Origin: Tribonema minus
Lineage: Eukaryota > Sar > Xanthophyceae > Tribonematales > Tribonemataceae
Assembly: GCA_017506865.1 (NCBI GenBank)
Contig: JAFCMP010000110.1
Coordinates: 62,001-126,000 of the forward strand
Direction: 5' to 3'
DNA: 64,000 nucleotides
A program made the position numbers and the translations under genes. The notes beneath the pieces are model-generated. The model saw nothing but the letters and a program-made list of their open reading frames with translations. It ran no database searches and was not told the DNA's origin. Positions 41,668 to 50,749 of the stretch are shown here, one piece after another (positions within the stretch are counted from its first letter, which is position 1; the number at the start of each line of letters is the position of its first letter).

Positions 41668-42465
41668 TCGCTAGACTGAGCGCCCGCTGCGACAGCAGCT
41701 GCTGCACTGCCAGGTGTGCTGGGCACACGATCGTTGCTTGACATCGTTGCGCCGCTATCGCTAGCACGACTTTCGCCAGGCAGCACACCCATTGTGCTGT
41801 TCCGGGTCAGTCTCGGCAGCGGCGCAACTGTCACACCGTCCAACGTAGATGCATGGGCTTGCCTGGGGTCTACCCCCAGGTGCTCGCATCCGAGGATTTT
41901 GCGTATGGGACCACATTTGCTAGCGGCGGCGAGCAGCGCGGCTGTTGGCTTCAGGCTATTCCCCCCACCAACAGCTGCACCACCCGCTGCCGCCGCGCAT
42001 GTCGTTGGTCGGGTGTGTATGTCAGCAATGTGATAATGGCCTGATGCACGGTCACAGCCTGACAGTGTGCATGCTGTCGCGGCGACCGGGCCTGCGAGGC
42101 AGTCGGCGCAGCGCCACACGTCGCACTGGTCCAGGGCCCCTAGATCGCCAGATGGTGTCGTGGCGCTTGCTGCTGTGCGTCTGATGAAGAGGTTGCCGCA
42201 CCCATCGCAGACCTGCTCCAGGCCTCCGCATATTGGTCGGTGGTCTAGGACTCCGGAAAAGCTGAACATGCAGTTCTGCAAATTGCTTCCCTTTCCCTGT
42301 GTGGCGCGTGCGCTGGTGTGCACATGCGTGTGCCGCTGGGCAGTTCTTGTCCGGGGCGCGAGGATCTGCTCGCACTATGAACTTGTCGCACATGCGGCAG
42401 TCCAGCCCCGGGATATTGACCTTCCGGTTGGCAGCGTGTATCTTGGCGGGCGCCAGAACTGTCAT
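41412..42465 (-). CDS. Zinc-finger segments of the retrotransposon, two frames
   Basis: The first part starts at ATG 42465 (MTVLAPAKIHAANRK) and contains DCRMCDKFIVRADP with a further Cys and His. Near 42290-42310 the coding signal passes to another frame with QVCDGCGNLFIRR, a CDVWRCADC pair and ACTLSGCDRASGHYH, a PHD/RING-like series of Cys and His. The second frame has no ATG of its own, so it needs a frameshift, an intron or an indel correction. It overlaps the OTU frame by 256 bp. Confidence 0.6.
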
Positions 42466-44282
42466 AGCGGTGATGCCGGATATTGGGTACCCGTTGCGAC
42501 TGTTACCGTCAGAGGTGACGCTGCCGCCTGACAGAGAGGCGCCGCTGCCAGCTGAGCTGGCTGCAAAGACCGGGATGTGATTTGTCTCTGGTGACCCGCC
42601 GGCCCAGGTTCACCAACTTCCATCGGTACAGGCATGGTCACGGTGACCGGCTTTGCCAGCGCACCGCCAGACTGTGGCTCTGGGCGGGTGACGCTGCCAG
42701 TGCTTTGGGCGCTGGCGCGGCGCCGACCCCGTCGGGGTGCAGCCGCCCCACGTTCGCCGCCCGGTGCAGCAGCGGCCGCTGGTGCTGTTGTCACCATGTC
42801 TGCAGCACATGGGGTTGCCGCTGCGGTGACCTCCATCGGCTGAGGACCGGGATGCCACTGGGGAGAGGTGCCGCTGCTGGCTGGCTGCGAAGGCCGCGAC
42901 GTGATCCGTCTCTGGTGACCCGCTGGCCCACTGGTAGGTTCGCCAACTTCCATCGGTACGGGCACGGTTATGGTGACCGCCTTTGCCAGCGCACTCAGTT
43001 TGCCACATGGCGACTCTGGGCGGTTGATGCTGCCAATGCTTCCGAAGCGGCCCAGGGGCGGCCCGGCGCTGGCGCCGCGGCGCCGACCCCGCCGGGATGC
43101 AGCTGCCCCGCGTTGGCCATCTGATGCGGCAGCGGCTGCCGCTGGTTTTGGCACCATGTCTGCCGCACGTGGCGTTGCCGCCGCCGTTAAGTCGGAGGTA
43201 ACCTTGCGAACGCATGCAGCGGCGGCTGTGACAGTCGTCCGTGGCTGTGCAACCACCGGGTTGGCCGGTGCGGGCCCCGCCGCTGGTGCGGCAGTGGCAG
43301 CCGTCACTAAAGGCGTTTTCCGCCGCGATCGTCGTTTTGGCATTGGCGTTGTCGCTACTGGTGGATCCGGCGGCAGTGTCGCCCGACGGCGTGTACTTGC
43401 CGCTGGTGGCGGTAGTACCACCAAGCTCAGTACAGTTATCGCTGTTGGCGGCAGTGCCTCCCGTAAACTCGCCGCTTGAGACTCCGGGTCACTGGCAGGC
43501 TGATGCCGCGGGCGCTTCGTCTGTGAGCATCCCCTGTCACAGTGATTAGTGGCACCTGGGCTGGTCAGATGGCGGCGGCGCTTCTTGACGTGCGCATGGC
43601 TGCCACTGCCCTGAGGCTCGTCCGAGTCGGCTGACGACAAGTGTAGTCTGCGCATGCTTCTGCACAGCTCTGCAACCTGACTGCACACTGGCACCTCTGG
43701 CATCGGCCGCGGTCTAGAGCTCTGGGCCATTAGCTGAGGTGGTGGCGGGCCGGGTATCGGCGGCGGCCCCGGAATCGGTGGCGGACCCGGGATCGGCGGC
43801 GGGCCCGGTATCGGTGGCGGGCCCGGGATCGGTGGCGGGCCCGGTATCGGTGGCGGGCCTGGGATCGGCGGCGGGCCCGGGATCGGGGGTGGGCCCGGGA
43901 TCGGCGGCGGGCCCGGTATCGGCGGCGGGCCAGGGATCGGCGGCGGGCCCGGTATCGGCGGCGGGCCCGGTATCGGCGGCGGCCCCGGTATCGGCGGGGG
44001 GCCCGGTATCGGCGGCGGGCCCGGGATCGGCGGCGGGCCCGGGATCGGCGGCGGGCCCGGGATTGGCGGCGGGCCCGGGATCGGTGGCGGCGGCGGTATC
44101 ACTAGGCGTACCCAACGGCCAACACCATGGCGGCGTCTGCGGCGTGTGTCAGATTGGCGTGCAGCTTTGACCTGCCACCACCACAAGCCAGTATTCAGCC
44201 CGTGGTTGCGCTGGCCCCGTTTGCGTTTCAGAGGTGACCCCTCCCCACGTGAGGCAGGGCTGGTAAGCCAGTGGAGGGCCAT
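42462..44282 (-). CDS. Retrotransposon ORF1 with PIPGPP repeats, 606 aa
   Basis: ATG 44282. After a basic N-terminus come about 20 copies of the hexapeptide PIPGPP (18-bp units, 43740-44095), then Ser/Pro/Ala-rich basic sequence. Two duplicated blocks of about 100 residues contain VPMEVGEPTSGPAGHQRR and RRGRRRGAS. The stop TGA at 42464-42462 overlaps the ATG of the next frame (ATGA). The position and basic charge suggest an RNA-binding ORF1-type protein; this is inference. Confidence 0.7.
   Translation of the reverse strand: MALHWLTSPASRGEGSPLKRKRGQRNHGLNTGLWWWQVKAARQSDTRRRRRHGVGRWVRLVIPPPPPIPGPPPIPGPPPIPGPPPIPGPPPIPGPPPIPGPPPIPGPPPIPGPPPIPGPPPIPGPPPIPGPPPIPGPPPIPGPPPIPGPPPIPGPPPIPGPPPIPGPPPIPGPPPIPGPPPPQLMAQSSRPRPMPEVPVCSQVAELCRSMRRLHLSSADSDEPQGSGSHAHVKKRRRHLTSPGATNHCDRGCSQTKRPRHQPASDPESQAASLREALPPTAITVLSLVVLPPPAASTRRRATLPPDPPVATTPMPKRRSRRKTPLVTAATAAPAAGPAPANPVVAQPRTTVTAAAACVRKVTSDLTAAATPRAADMVPKPAAAAAASDGQRGAAASRRGRRRGASAGPPLGRFGSIGSINRPESPCGKLSALAKAVTITVPVPMEVGEPTSGPAGHQRRITSRPSQPASSGTSPQWHPGPQPMEVTAAATPCAADMVTTAPAAAAAPGGERGAAAPRRGRRRASAQSTGSVTRPEPQSGGALAKPVTVTMPVPMEVGEPGPAGHQRQITSRSLQPAQLAAAPLCQAAASPLTVTVATGTQYPASPL
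43740..44095. repeat. 18-bp coding minisatellite
   Basis: About 20 units of GGCGGCGGGCCCGGTATC and close variants. It encodes PIPGPP on the minus strand; the other minus frames and the plus strand also stay open, but I consider them shadows. Confidence 0.95.
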
Positions 44283-44310
44283 AGCTTTGAAAGGAGACTT
44301 TGAGGCACGA

Positions 44311-44349
44311 GAAAAAAAAAAAAAAAAAAAAAAGAAGAGGAAAAAAAGA
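44311..44349. repeat. A-rich tract at element border
   Basis: About 23 consecutive A, then AGAAGAGG and seven more A, ending at the target duplication. On the coding strand of the retrotransposon this is a poly-pyrimidine tract at its 5' end. Confidence 0.9.
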
Positions 44350-44892
44350 GTCGCCCATGTACTGCGGCTTGGAGATGGAGTACAGCGCAGTCCAGGCCTC
44401 CTGGGGGGTGGAGTGCGCGCTCAGGTTCAAGAACAAGGGCAAGATGGTGGTCAGGCAGCAGGTACTGGCTCATCCTAGCAACGTCGTGATGACGCCGAAG
44501 ACGGACGCCGTGCTCGTCCCCTGCTTCACGGCCACCTCCATCCACAAGGCGCCGGGGCGAGATGTGGAGACGTTCGTCAACGCGCAGGCCGACATCGGAG
44601 GTGAGCTGCCTTTAGCCCATGACCGCAGCGGGAGAGACGACGAAGTGTGGCTGAGCCTGCCGGCGGAGCTGGAGGCGTCGGCCGTGCGCGCCAAGGCGCT
44701 GGTGCACTTCAGGGGGGAGGTGAGGGTCGTCGTGCGCGCGGCACGCGACGACAAGATGCGAGGCGCGCTGACCAGGTACTTGCGCTCCGCACAGCCGCCA
44801 CCCTGAGTCTCAACGCAGGCGTCCTGCTGCGCATCCAGTCGTTTCTGCTAGAGGAGACCGCAGAGAGCAGCGACTCGGACTCCGACGAGTGA

Positions 44893-45501
44893 AGTAAATA
44901 CATGAGGTTTTCTGTGCATCTCGTGGCAGACACTAGGCTTCTTGACTTGCATCGTTTGCATCGGCCTGGCATTTTGACTTGCATTGTGGTATTGGCCTGG
45001 CATTTGACTTGCATTGTGGTATTGGCATGGCATTTTGACTTGCATTGTGGTATTTTACTTGCGCAGTGCCAACTCCAATTGCAATGGCAATGCCAAATCC
45101 AATAGCAATGGCAATGCCAAATCCAATAGCAATGGCAATGCCAAATGCAATAGCAATAGCAATGGCAATGCCAAATCCAATAGCAATAGCAATAGCAATA
45201 GCAATAGCAATGGCAATGGCAATAGCAATGGCAATAGCAATGGCAATAGCAATGGCAATGGCAATAGCAATAGCAATGGCAATGGCAATAGCAATGGCAG
45301 TGGCAAAACCAATAGCAAATGGCAAATCCAATAGCAATAGCAAATAGCAAATGGCTCTGCCAGATATAAATCCAATAGCAATAGCGATAGCAATGACAAT
45401 AGTAATTCCAATAGGGCAGGGGCAATAGAGATAAAGAGAATGCGAGGGGGCCGAGGAGACGTCGTATTTACATTTGCGGTAGCGCGACTCTCGTGAGGCA
45501 G
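44893..45501. repeat. Intergenic with AATGGC/AATAGC microsatellite
   Basis: Three copies of a 30-bp TTTGACTTGCATTGTGGTAT unit (44970-45060) lead into a long hexanucleotide array of AATGGC and AATAGC (about 45066-45420). Open frames across it encode Ala-Ile, Asn-Ser or Cys-His repeats and are not genes. Confidence 0.9.
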
Positions 45502-46057
45502 CTACTCTTCAGTGAGGCACAGAGGGACCTCGTCGCCGTGGCCCTCTTCATCGTCCTCGTCGTCGCTATCGCTCGGCGCTTCCTCACATCGTCCCCCTCG
45601 CCGTGGAGAGCACCACCGCCTCCACGACGTCTCCGTCGTACCTCCCGAACGCGTCGCACAGCAGCCTGACGTCCCTGTAGGTGACGGAGCCGTCTTCGTC
45701 CGCGCACGCCCCCTCGTCGACGTGAGAGTACTCGAACAGGTCCGCGAAGGTGAACTCCCTGTCCGCGCCGTCCGCAGGGACGCTGCACCCGCCGCAGTAG
45801 TGCTTCTCGCCGCCGCAGGCCCCGCACACGCAGGCCCCGCAGGCCTCGCCCCTGCTCGTGTCCCCCGTGCCGTCGCAGTCGCGACAGTCTTCCTTGCGCG
45901 GAAAGCCGTGCCTGCCTGCCCTCTTGCGCTCCGCCTTCTCCTCTGCGGTGAGCGCTACGGAGACGGGGGCGGGCCTGCAGCGCTCCACCCTAGCTCGCTT
46001 AGCCGTCTTCTCCCAGCCTTTGCACGAGCCGCGCCCCGCCTTGCCCCTGCCGGTCAT
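45502..46057 (-). CDS. Cys-rich zinc-binding protein with acidic tail, one frameshift
   Basis: ATG 46057 opens with MTGRGKAGRGSCKG, reminiscent of histone-tail basic starts. A Lys/Arg-rich helix follows, then a Cys cluster (CRDCDGTGDTSRG, CGACVCGACGG, HYCGGC) like a DnaJ-type zinc centre, and a domain with FADLFEYSHVDEG. A five-C run near 45592 separates it from a highly acidic tail (SDSDDEDDEEGHGDE) in the next frame, ending at 45502. The acidic tail resembles that of the split gene at 44870. The family is unknown. Confidence 0.5.
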
Positions 46058-46083
46058 TTCGTTGAAAAATTGGAGGCGCGAAG

Positions 46084-46345
46084 AGTAAACCGCGGCGGTT
46101 TGCACCATTGCTTCTCTTGAGTCAAGCATGTCAATAGTGTGAAACAGTGTCACATGTGTCAAGTGTGTCAAGCGTGTCAAGCTTGTGTCAAGGGTGTCCT
46201 TGCCTGTACGCGGTGTCAGATGTGTCTACTGTGTCAAGCTTGTGTCAAGCTTGTGTCTATTGTGTGCACTGTATCGATTGTGTGCGCAGTGTCAAATGTG
46301 TCTATATATATATAGTGTCGACAGTGTCAAGTGTGTGAAACTGGT
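46084..46345 (+). repeat. Mini-hairpin plus TG-rich array
   Basis: AAACCG-CGG-CGGTTT at 46087-46101 and the following 60 bp are nearly identical to 33542-33610. GTGTCAAGCTTGTGTC repeats and a TATATATATA run follow. Confidence 0.9.
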
Positions 46346-46420
46346 GTCATGTGCGTTCACAAGGATATTGCGAGCGATGGTCTTTACATGGCATTATCTG
46401 TGGTAGATAGATAGCACATG

Positions 46421-47503
46421 TTAGCCGACGGTAGAGATGATCATAGGATCGCTGACAGGCCGCTTCGGAGGAGCCCCAGATGCATGCATTAGTGCTGAGT
46501 GATATGTAATAAGATCGCTCTCATACTTGATAAAGGCAGCACCCATTTCGTCAAGGTCTGCTTCCTTGACTTTATCCACGCATGATTGCATTTTGTCTAG
46601 TGCGTCTCTCCACAGAGCCAGGAACCGAGTGACCTCTTCATCAGACCTGCTTTCATGATCTGACCTCGCCGAAGACCGAGTAACTGTGATGGTGCGACAC
46701 AAGACATCCATTCCACGCTCCGGCGTATAGTCAACTACCAAGTTCAGCATCTTGTGAAACGCCACCTTCATCTCATGGGGTGCGGCATCCCCGCCATTCT
46801 GCAACGTGTCACACAAAATTTGAACCTCTTTAATGCTGAATGGCGTCGCCACCATCATCGGATATGACCATGCGCCCATCAGCGTCACAGCGAGGGCGTG
46901 TGCATCAGCACCTGCATTCATGCTGGGCCACTGCGGCATGAAGCCCGGAGTGCCAATGAAGGTAAACCCTGTGTTAGCGCTACACATTCTAGAGAGACCC
47001 ACATCGCCAAGCATGGCTTTGACTACCTCACCAGACGGTGACAACTCCAGCAAAGTGTTATCAGGCTTGATGTCGTTGTGCGTGACACAGCTCTTGACAT
47101 GATGGTGCATGTACAACAACGCACTGCAACAGTTGCATGTGATCGCTTTTAATTCGCCGTACTCAAGCGCTCGACCCACTGGCCTGGTCTTACTCGCGGT
47201 CTCCAGGTAGCCCGTAAGGCTCGTGCTCACCAACGGCATGACAAGAATGCCATATCCGTGTGCAACTATAGACACAATGTTGCGATGTCGCAGGGACAGA
47301 AGTGCAGTCAGATCTGCAATGTACGTTTCCCTGGCACGTGACGACATTTTCTTGATCTTCTTGATCGCCACCGGGGCGAGCATATACTGTCCCTTGTAAA
47401 CTACACCAAAGCTGCCCTCACCGAGTTTTTCATCGATTTTCAAGTGCTGCATCAGTATATCTGGTTCCGGTTCGGGGCACGCCTCGCCAAAGCATGAAGC
47501 CAT
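46421..47503 (-). CDS. Protein kinase, 360 aa, intron-less, atypical motifs
   Basis: The ATG at 47503 is chosen because the in-frame codon at 47521 is TTG. The kinase domain shows the Gly loop GEGSFGVVYKG, VAIKK (ATP-binding Lys), a helix C region, HNDIKPDNTLL (catalytic loop, HND in place of HRD) and DVGLSR (DFG replaced by DVG). GTPGFMPQWPS stands where APE is usual. The catalytic Asp, Lys and Asn are kept, so activity is plausible. The C-terminal 120 residues are helical without a known domain. The absence of introns contrasts with host genes nearby. Kinases of this kind are frequent in giant viruses but also in hosts. Confidence 0.88.
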   Translation of the reverse strand: MASCFGEACPEPEPDILMQHLKIDEKLGEGSFGVVYKGQYMLAPVAIKKIKKMSSRARETYIADLTALLSLRHRNIVSIVAHGYGILVMPLVSTSLTGYLETASKTRPVGRALEYGELKAITCNCCSALLYMHHHVKSCVTHNDIKPDNTLLELSPSGEVVKAMLGDVGLSRMCSANTGFTFIGTPGFMPQWPSMNAGADAHALAVTLMGAWSYPMMVATPFSIKEVQILCDTLQNGGDAAPHEMKVAFHKMLNLVVDYTPERGMDVLCRTITVTRSSARSDHESRSDEEVTRFLALWRDALDKMQSCVDKVKEADLDEMGAAFIKYESDLITYHSALMHASGAPPKRPVSDPMIISTVG

Positions 47504-47734
47504 GTTGTTTGACAATAGCAACTATAAAATTCTGATGAATCGCACACAGAGTATATGTCGCACTTGTTGACAGGCACCGAGCCAGCGGCGTCCGCCAGGT
47601 GCTGAGCGCCGGCGTGCCCTTTGCAGCGATGTGCAGCTTTAGTGTCAAGTGAAACCATTGATTCTGTTGCATGCATGCGCTCTCAGATGTGTCAATGACT
47701 CGAGTGCACGACACGTAGACACGTCGCATAAGCG

Positions 47735-48090
47735 AGTGGCCGAAGGCCGCGAGGCCCTATGGGCCACGCAAAGCGCTTGCAGGCACTGTGTCCCGACACC
47801 GTCTTGAATCGCTTGTTTCTACAGACACAAAACATGCCAGTGCCCTTTGCGACCGTTGCAGCTCTCGACACTGTTGACACATTTTGCTAGCAATATGTGT
47901 ATCATCTGGCCACCATTGTGTCATATGTGTCCATTGTGCGCATTGTGTCTGTTGTGTGCATTGCGTGCGTTGTGCGTGTTGTTTCTGTTGTGTGCATTGC
48001 GTGCGTTGTGCGCGTTGTGTCTGCGGTGTCAATTGTGTGCGCAGTGTCAATTGTGTCCATTGTGTCAATCGTACCACTTGCTTGCTACCT
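47735..48090 (+). repeat. Mini-hairpins plus TG-rich array
   Basis: GGCC-GAA-GGCC (47738-47748 region), GGCCC-TAT-GGGCC (47753-47765) and a GCAAAGCGCTTGC remnant. Then the GCGACCGTTGCAGCTCTCGA module at 47849 and TTGTGTGCATTGCGTGCG-type repeats. A direct repeat of about 50 bp (GACGATCGTCATTTGTGGCT) follows at 48150 and 48218. Confidence 0.8.
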
Positions 48091-48252
48091 GGTTGTCTGC
48101 CTGTCATTGTGGCTGAAAACGAATTCAAAAAGATGGCTGATCCACTTTTGACGATCGTCATTTGTGGCTGAAAACGAAAAACGAACTAGAAGTAAAAAAA
48201 ATTGGCTGATCCAATTTTGACGATCGTCATTTGTGGCTGGAGGGTCGAGGGA

Positions 48253-50051
48253 ATGCTCTGCAGCGATGGAAAGCGTGGTGGAGGCGGTGGCCAGGGTAGC
48301 GAAGGTAATGAGTTCAGTAGAGCAAGCGGTAGCACCAGCGCCAAGTGCCCTACCCACTCGCACCCACTCGCTGCACCTCACAACGGCAGCACAGGTGGTG
48401 AGAAGCACAGGATCACATGCACAGCTCCAGACTGCGGTCTCCCGGTCAGGTGGTGTGCAATGTGTCAGGGTTGGTCTCAGACGGAGGTCAAGAACTGGGG
48501 GCGAGACCACAACCTCACCAAGTGCACACCAAACAGGGCTGAAGCGGTCAAGCAGCACCACAGGAGGGCGATGGCAGGCAGACAGCGAGATTTGTCTGGC
48601 AAAGGCACATTCGTAAGGGCAGTGGAGGGCATCATATCAGGAAAACGCAAGAGATTATGGGCAGCAGCTGCTGGCAACGCATCTTCAGCTTCGCAACAAG
48701 GTGCGTTTTTCGTTGGAGAAAGGCATTTGGCTCGTTGTTGCTCGTCACCTGTAATTTCTAACATGCCCACATTTGCTCGTGTGCCGTGCACCACATACAT
48801 GCCCATGTTTGCTCGTGTGCCGTGCACCACATGCAGAGTCTGAACGCGGCAAACATGCCCACATTTGCTCGTGTGCCGTGCACCACATGCAGAGTCTGAA
48901 CGCGGCAAACATGCCCACATTTGCTCGTGTGCCGTGCACCACATACAGAGTCTGAACGCGGCAAACATGCCCACATCTGCTCGTGTGCCGTGCACCACAT
49001 ACAGAGTCTGAACGCGTCAAGTCATTCAAGGCTGCCATGGCTTCATGCAAGATGCGGCATGCGGTGCCGTACGTTGGCGCGGTGCCTGCGGATGCGGCCG
49101 GGATGGCCAACTTTCAAAGGACAGTCGTGCACCATCTGGAGCGCGGAGAGCCCGTGTGCTTCAGGCTCGAGGCGCTGGACACGGTGTGTGGCGATCTGGC
49201 GGCGCTGCGAGCGTTTGTGCACGCGACGCACGTTCACAGCATTCAGCATACAAGAGTCATCGACGGCATGGAGAGCGGGACTCTACACAAGGACGACAAG
49301 GACACACCGTCCGGAGACGCGACCATGCGGCAGCAGGCGCGCGAGGCGCACGCGCGCGCAGTGAAAGTCGTGCAGGAGTGCGGTCTGGACTGGCTGGCGG
49401 GCGCGCGAGAGCGGCTTCCCGAGCAACTGAGAGAACACGCGCTCAACCTCAGCGGTACTGGCGGTGGCTTCACTAACGTGCATCGCCACGGGCTGGTGGT
49501 GGTCAATGTGTGCTGCTACGGTGTCAAGCATGTAAGTCTTGCAGTCCCAGCTGTTTTTTTGTCAAGCTCTGCCTGCTACTACTGCAGTACTTGTCTTCAG
49601 ATGGCATTGATTGAATCAATGTGCCCGTTTGCTGGTCATCTGCACGCAGTACCTGTTGGCGCCGTCGGACCCCATGTATGGCCATGATGATAACGCCAGC
49701 GGCTTGGTGAAGGTGGTCAGCAATAGCAGCTCAGGAGCACAGGAATTCAAGATCATGCTTGAACGCCAGGGGCGAGTGGGCGTGCATCACACGACGCTCG
49801 ATGCGGCAGCCGGCAAGCCCAACATGATCATCTGGCCGCCGGGCTGCTTTCACGAGGTATACACCCCAGCGCCCTACATCGGGCTGCACTTCTACGCTGT
49901 GCCGCCATCGCGCCAGCTGCTGAGGGACTCGGCACTTTGGATGCAGTATGACATATGCGTAGAGTGGCATAAGGAGTTGCGTAGCGCGGGCGTGTCTCAG
50001 GAGAGAGACTGGTACAGACGCGCGTGCGCTTCTGTAAAGCGCTGCACATAG
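48253..50051 (+). CDS. Cupin/JmjC-like oxygenase with N-terminal zinc finger, 458 aa
   Basis: Exons 48253-48700, 49005-49531 and 49650-50051 join in phase (donors GTGCGT and GTAAGT, acceptors ATACAG and ACGCAG). Exon 1 encodes a Cys/His zinc segment (ITCTAPDCGLPVRWCAMCQG, then H and C). Exons 2 and 3 give FTNVHRHGLVVVNVCCYGVK, LLAPSDP and IIWPPGCFHEVYTPAPYI. The order His-x-His, Lys-Xaa-Leu-x-x-P, then PPG-x-x-H is the JmjC/cupin iron-site layout, with His in place of the usual Asp/Glu. It would act as a 2-oxoglutarate-dependent hydroxylase or demethylase if active. Function is inferred from motifs. A minisatellite occupies intron 1. Confidence 0.6.
48760..49010 (+). repeat. Minisatellite carrying repeated 3' splice sites
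   Basis: About four copies of a unit of about 60 bp. Each contains CACATACAG or CACATGCAG followed by AGTCTGAACGCG, the same sequence as the true acceptor and exon start at 49005. The array thus offers several equivalent acceptors. Confidence 0.85.
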
Positions 50052-50079
50052 GATGCCGATGCCAGCACTTGATACATGC

Positions 50080-50230
50080 CTCGCAATATGTGTGCACTGT
50101 GTCCATTGTGTGCGCAGTGTCAATTGTGTGCGCTGTGCTAATTGTGTGTGCCGTGCCAATTGTGTGCGCCGTGTCCATTGTGTGCGCCGTGTCAATTGTC
50201 TGCATTGTGATACGTGTCACATCACCTAGC
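50080..50230 (+). repeat. TG-rich array
   Basis: TGTGTGCGCAGTGTCAAT-type units of 18 bp, about eight copies, just after the oxygenase-like gene. Confidence 0.85.
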
Positions 50231-50299
50231 AGTCAGCACTATCTTTACTGTCTACATCTGCCAATTTCTTCAGCCTAGTGACTTACTAGTCTACATAAC

Positions 50300-50570
50300 T
50301 ACCCAAACTTCGTTTCATAAAAACCCGAGAAATCTGATAAAGTTATATTTCCAGGATTGGGCTATGATTTTGGATATACGACAATACTGACAGTTATTTA
50401 ATTCACCTTAATTAATTGAATATTACTGGAAATAATTCTGAGGGACTTTCAACCAGGGTACTTCCAAATCTTGCTGTCTCTTTCTGTGAGACTATTACCT
50501 ACAGACATAAAAAAAATCCAATGAAGCCAAAAAAAATCACAAGGTTTCGAAAAGTGTAGGTGTCTTTCGT
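50300..50570 (+). repeat. AT-rich dispersed repeat, copy 2
   Basis: Matches 23370-23660 (shared ACGACAATACTGACAGTTAT and ATTCTGAGGGACTTTCAACC) with scattered substitutions. It is again flanked by TG-rich arrays on both sides. Confidence 0.8.
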
Positions 50571-50749
50571 GGAGAACAACCAGTGACTGTAGTACAGTCT
50601 GCGTGTTGAATGTGTACATGTTACACGCGCAACACACTACATGTGTCAATCGTGTCAACAGCGTGTCAATCATGCCAAACATGTCAACAGTGTCAATTAT
50701 TGTCTCAGGGTGTCAATGCAGTGTCAAGCGTGTCTATTGCCTCTGGGTG

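Larger units (their letters stand above)
35160..44349 (-). mobile_element. Non-LTR retrotransposon with OTU protease and RLE (9.2 kb)
   Basis: Bounded by the 13-bp target duplication GTCGCCCATGTAC. The minus strand reads, in order: a Pro-repeat protein (44282-42462), zinc-finger segments (42465-41412), an OTU-protease protein (41667-39490) and RT plus restriction-like endonuclease (39629-35238). OTU and RLE domains together with an RT are known from the Dualen/RandI elements of Chlamydomonas and other RLE-bearing non-LTR groups; no apurinic-type endonuclease is evident here. The sense-strand 3' end has no poly(A); a poly(T)/pyrimidine tract lies instead at the 5' end next to the target duplication. 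Confidence 0.92.
34911..44892 (+). pseudogene. Gene split in two by the non-LTR retrotransposon
   Basis: The 5' part is 34911-35159, starting MSRASRSSARVKAEAS and ending ...LQRLTSPMY. The 3' part resumes at 44350, repeats SPMY in the same frame and continues CGLEMEYSAVQASWGVE. The 13-bp target duplication GTCGCCCATGTAC (35147-35159 and 44350-44362) keeps the two halves in phase. The downstream half is beta-rich and ends in another frame with an acidic tail (SSDSDSDE) at 44892, so one further frameshift lies near 44800. The joined product would be about 275 residues. The family is unknown. The N-terminal helix is rich in Ala and Lys. Confidence 0.85.

Noticed and set aside
43714..44170. Gly-Pro-Ala-Asp type frames overlapping the PIPGPP region
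   Set aside because: The 18-bp repeat is open in several frames; only the frame starting at ATG 44282 extends well beyond it and fits the retrotransposon layout.
45066..45420. Long open frames encoding Ala-Ile, Asn-Ser or Cys-His-Tyr repeats
   Set aside because: All arise from the AATGGC/AATAGC hexanucleotide array, which is open in most frames.
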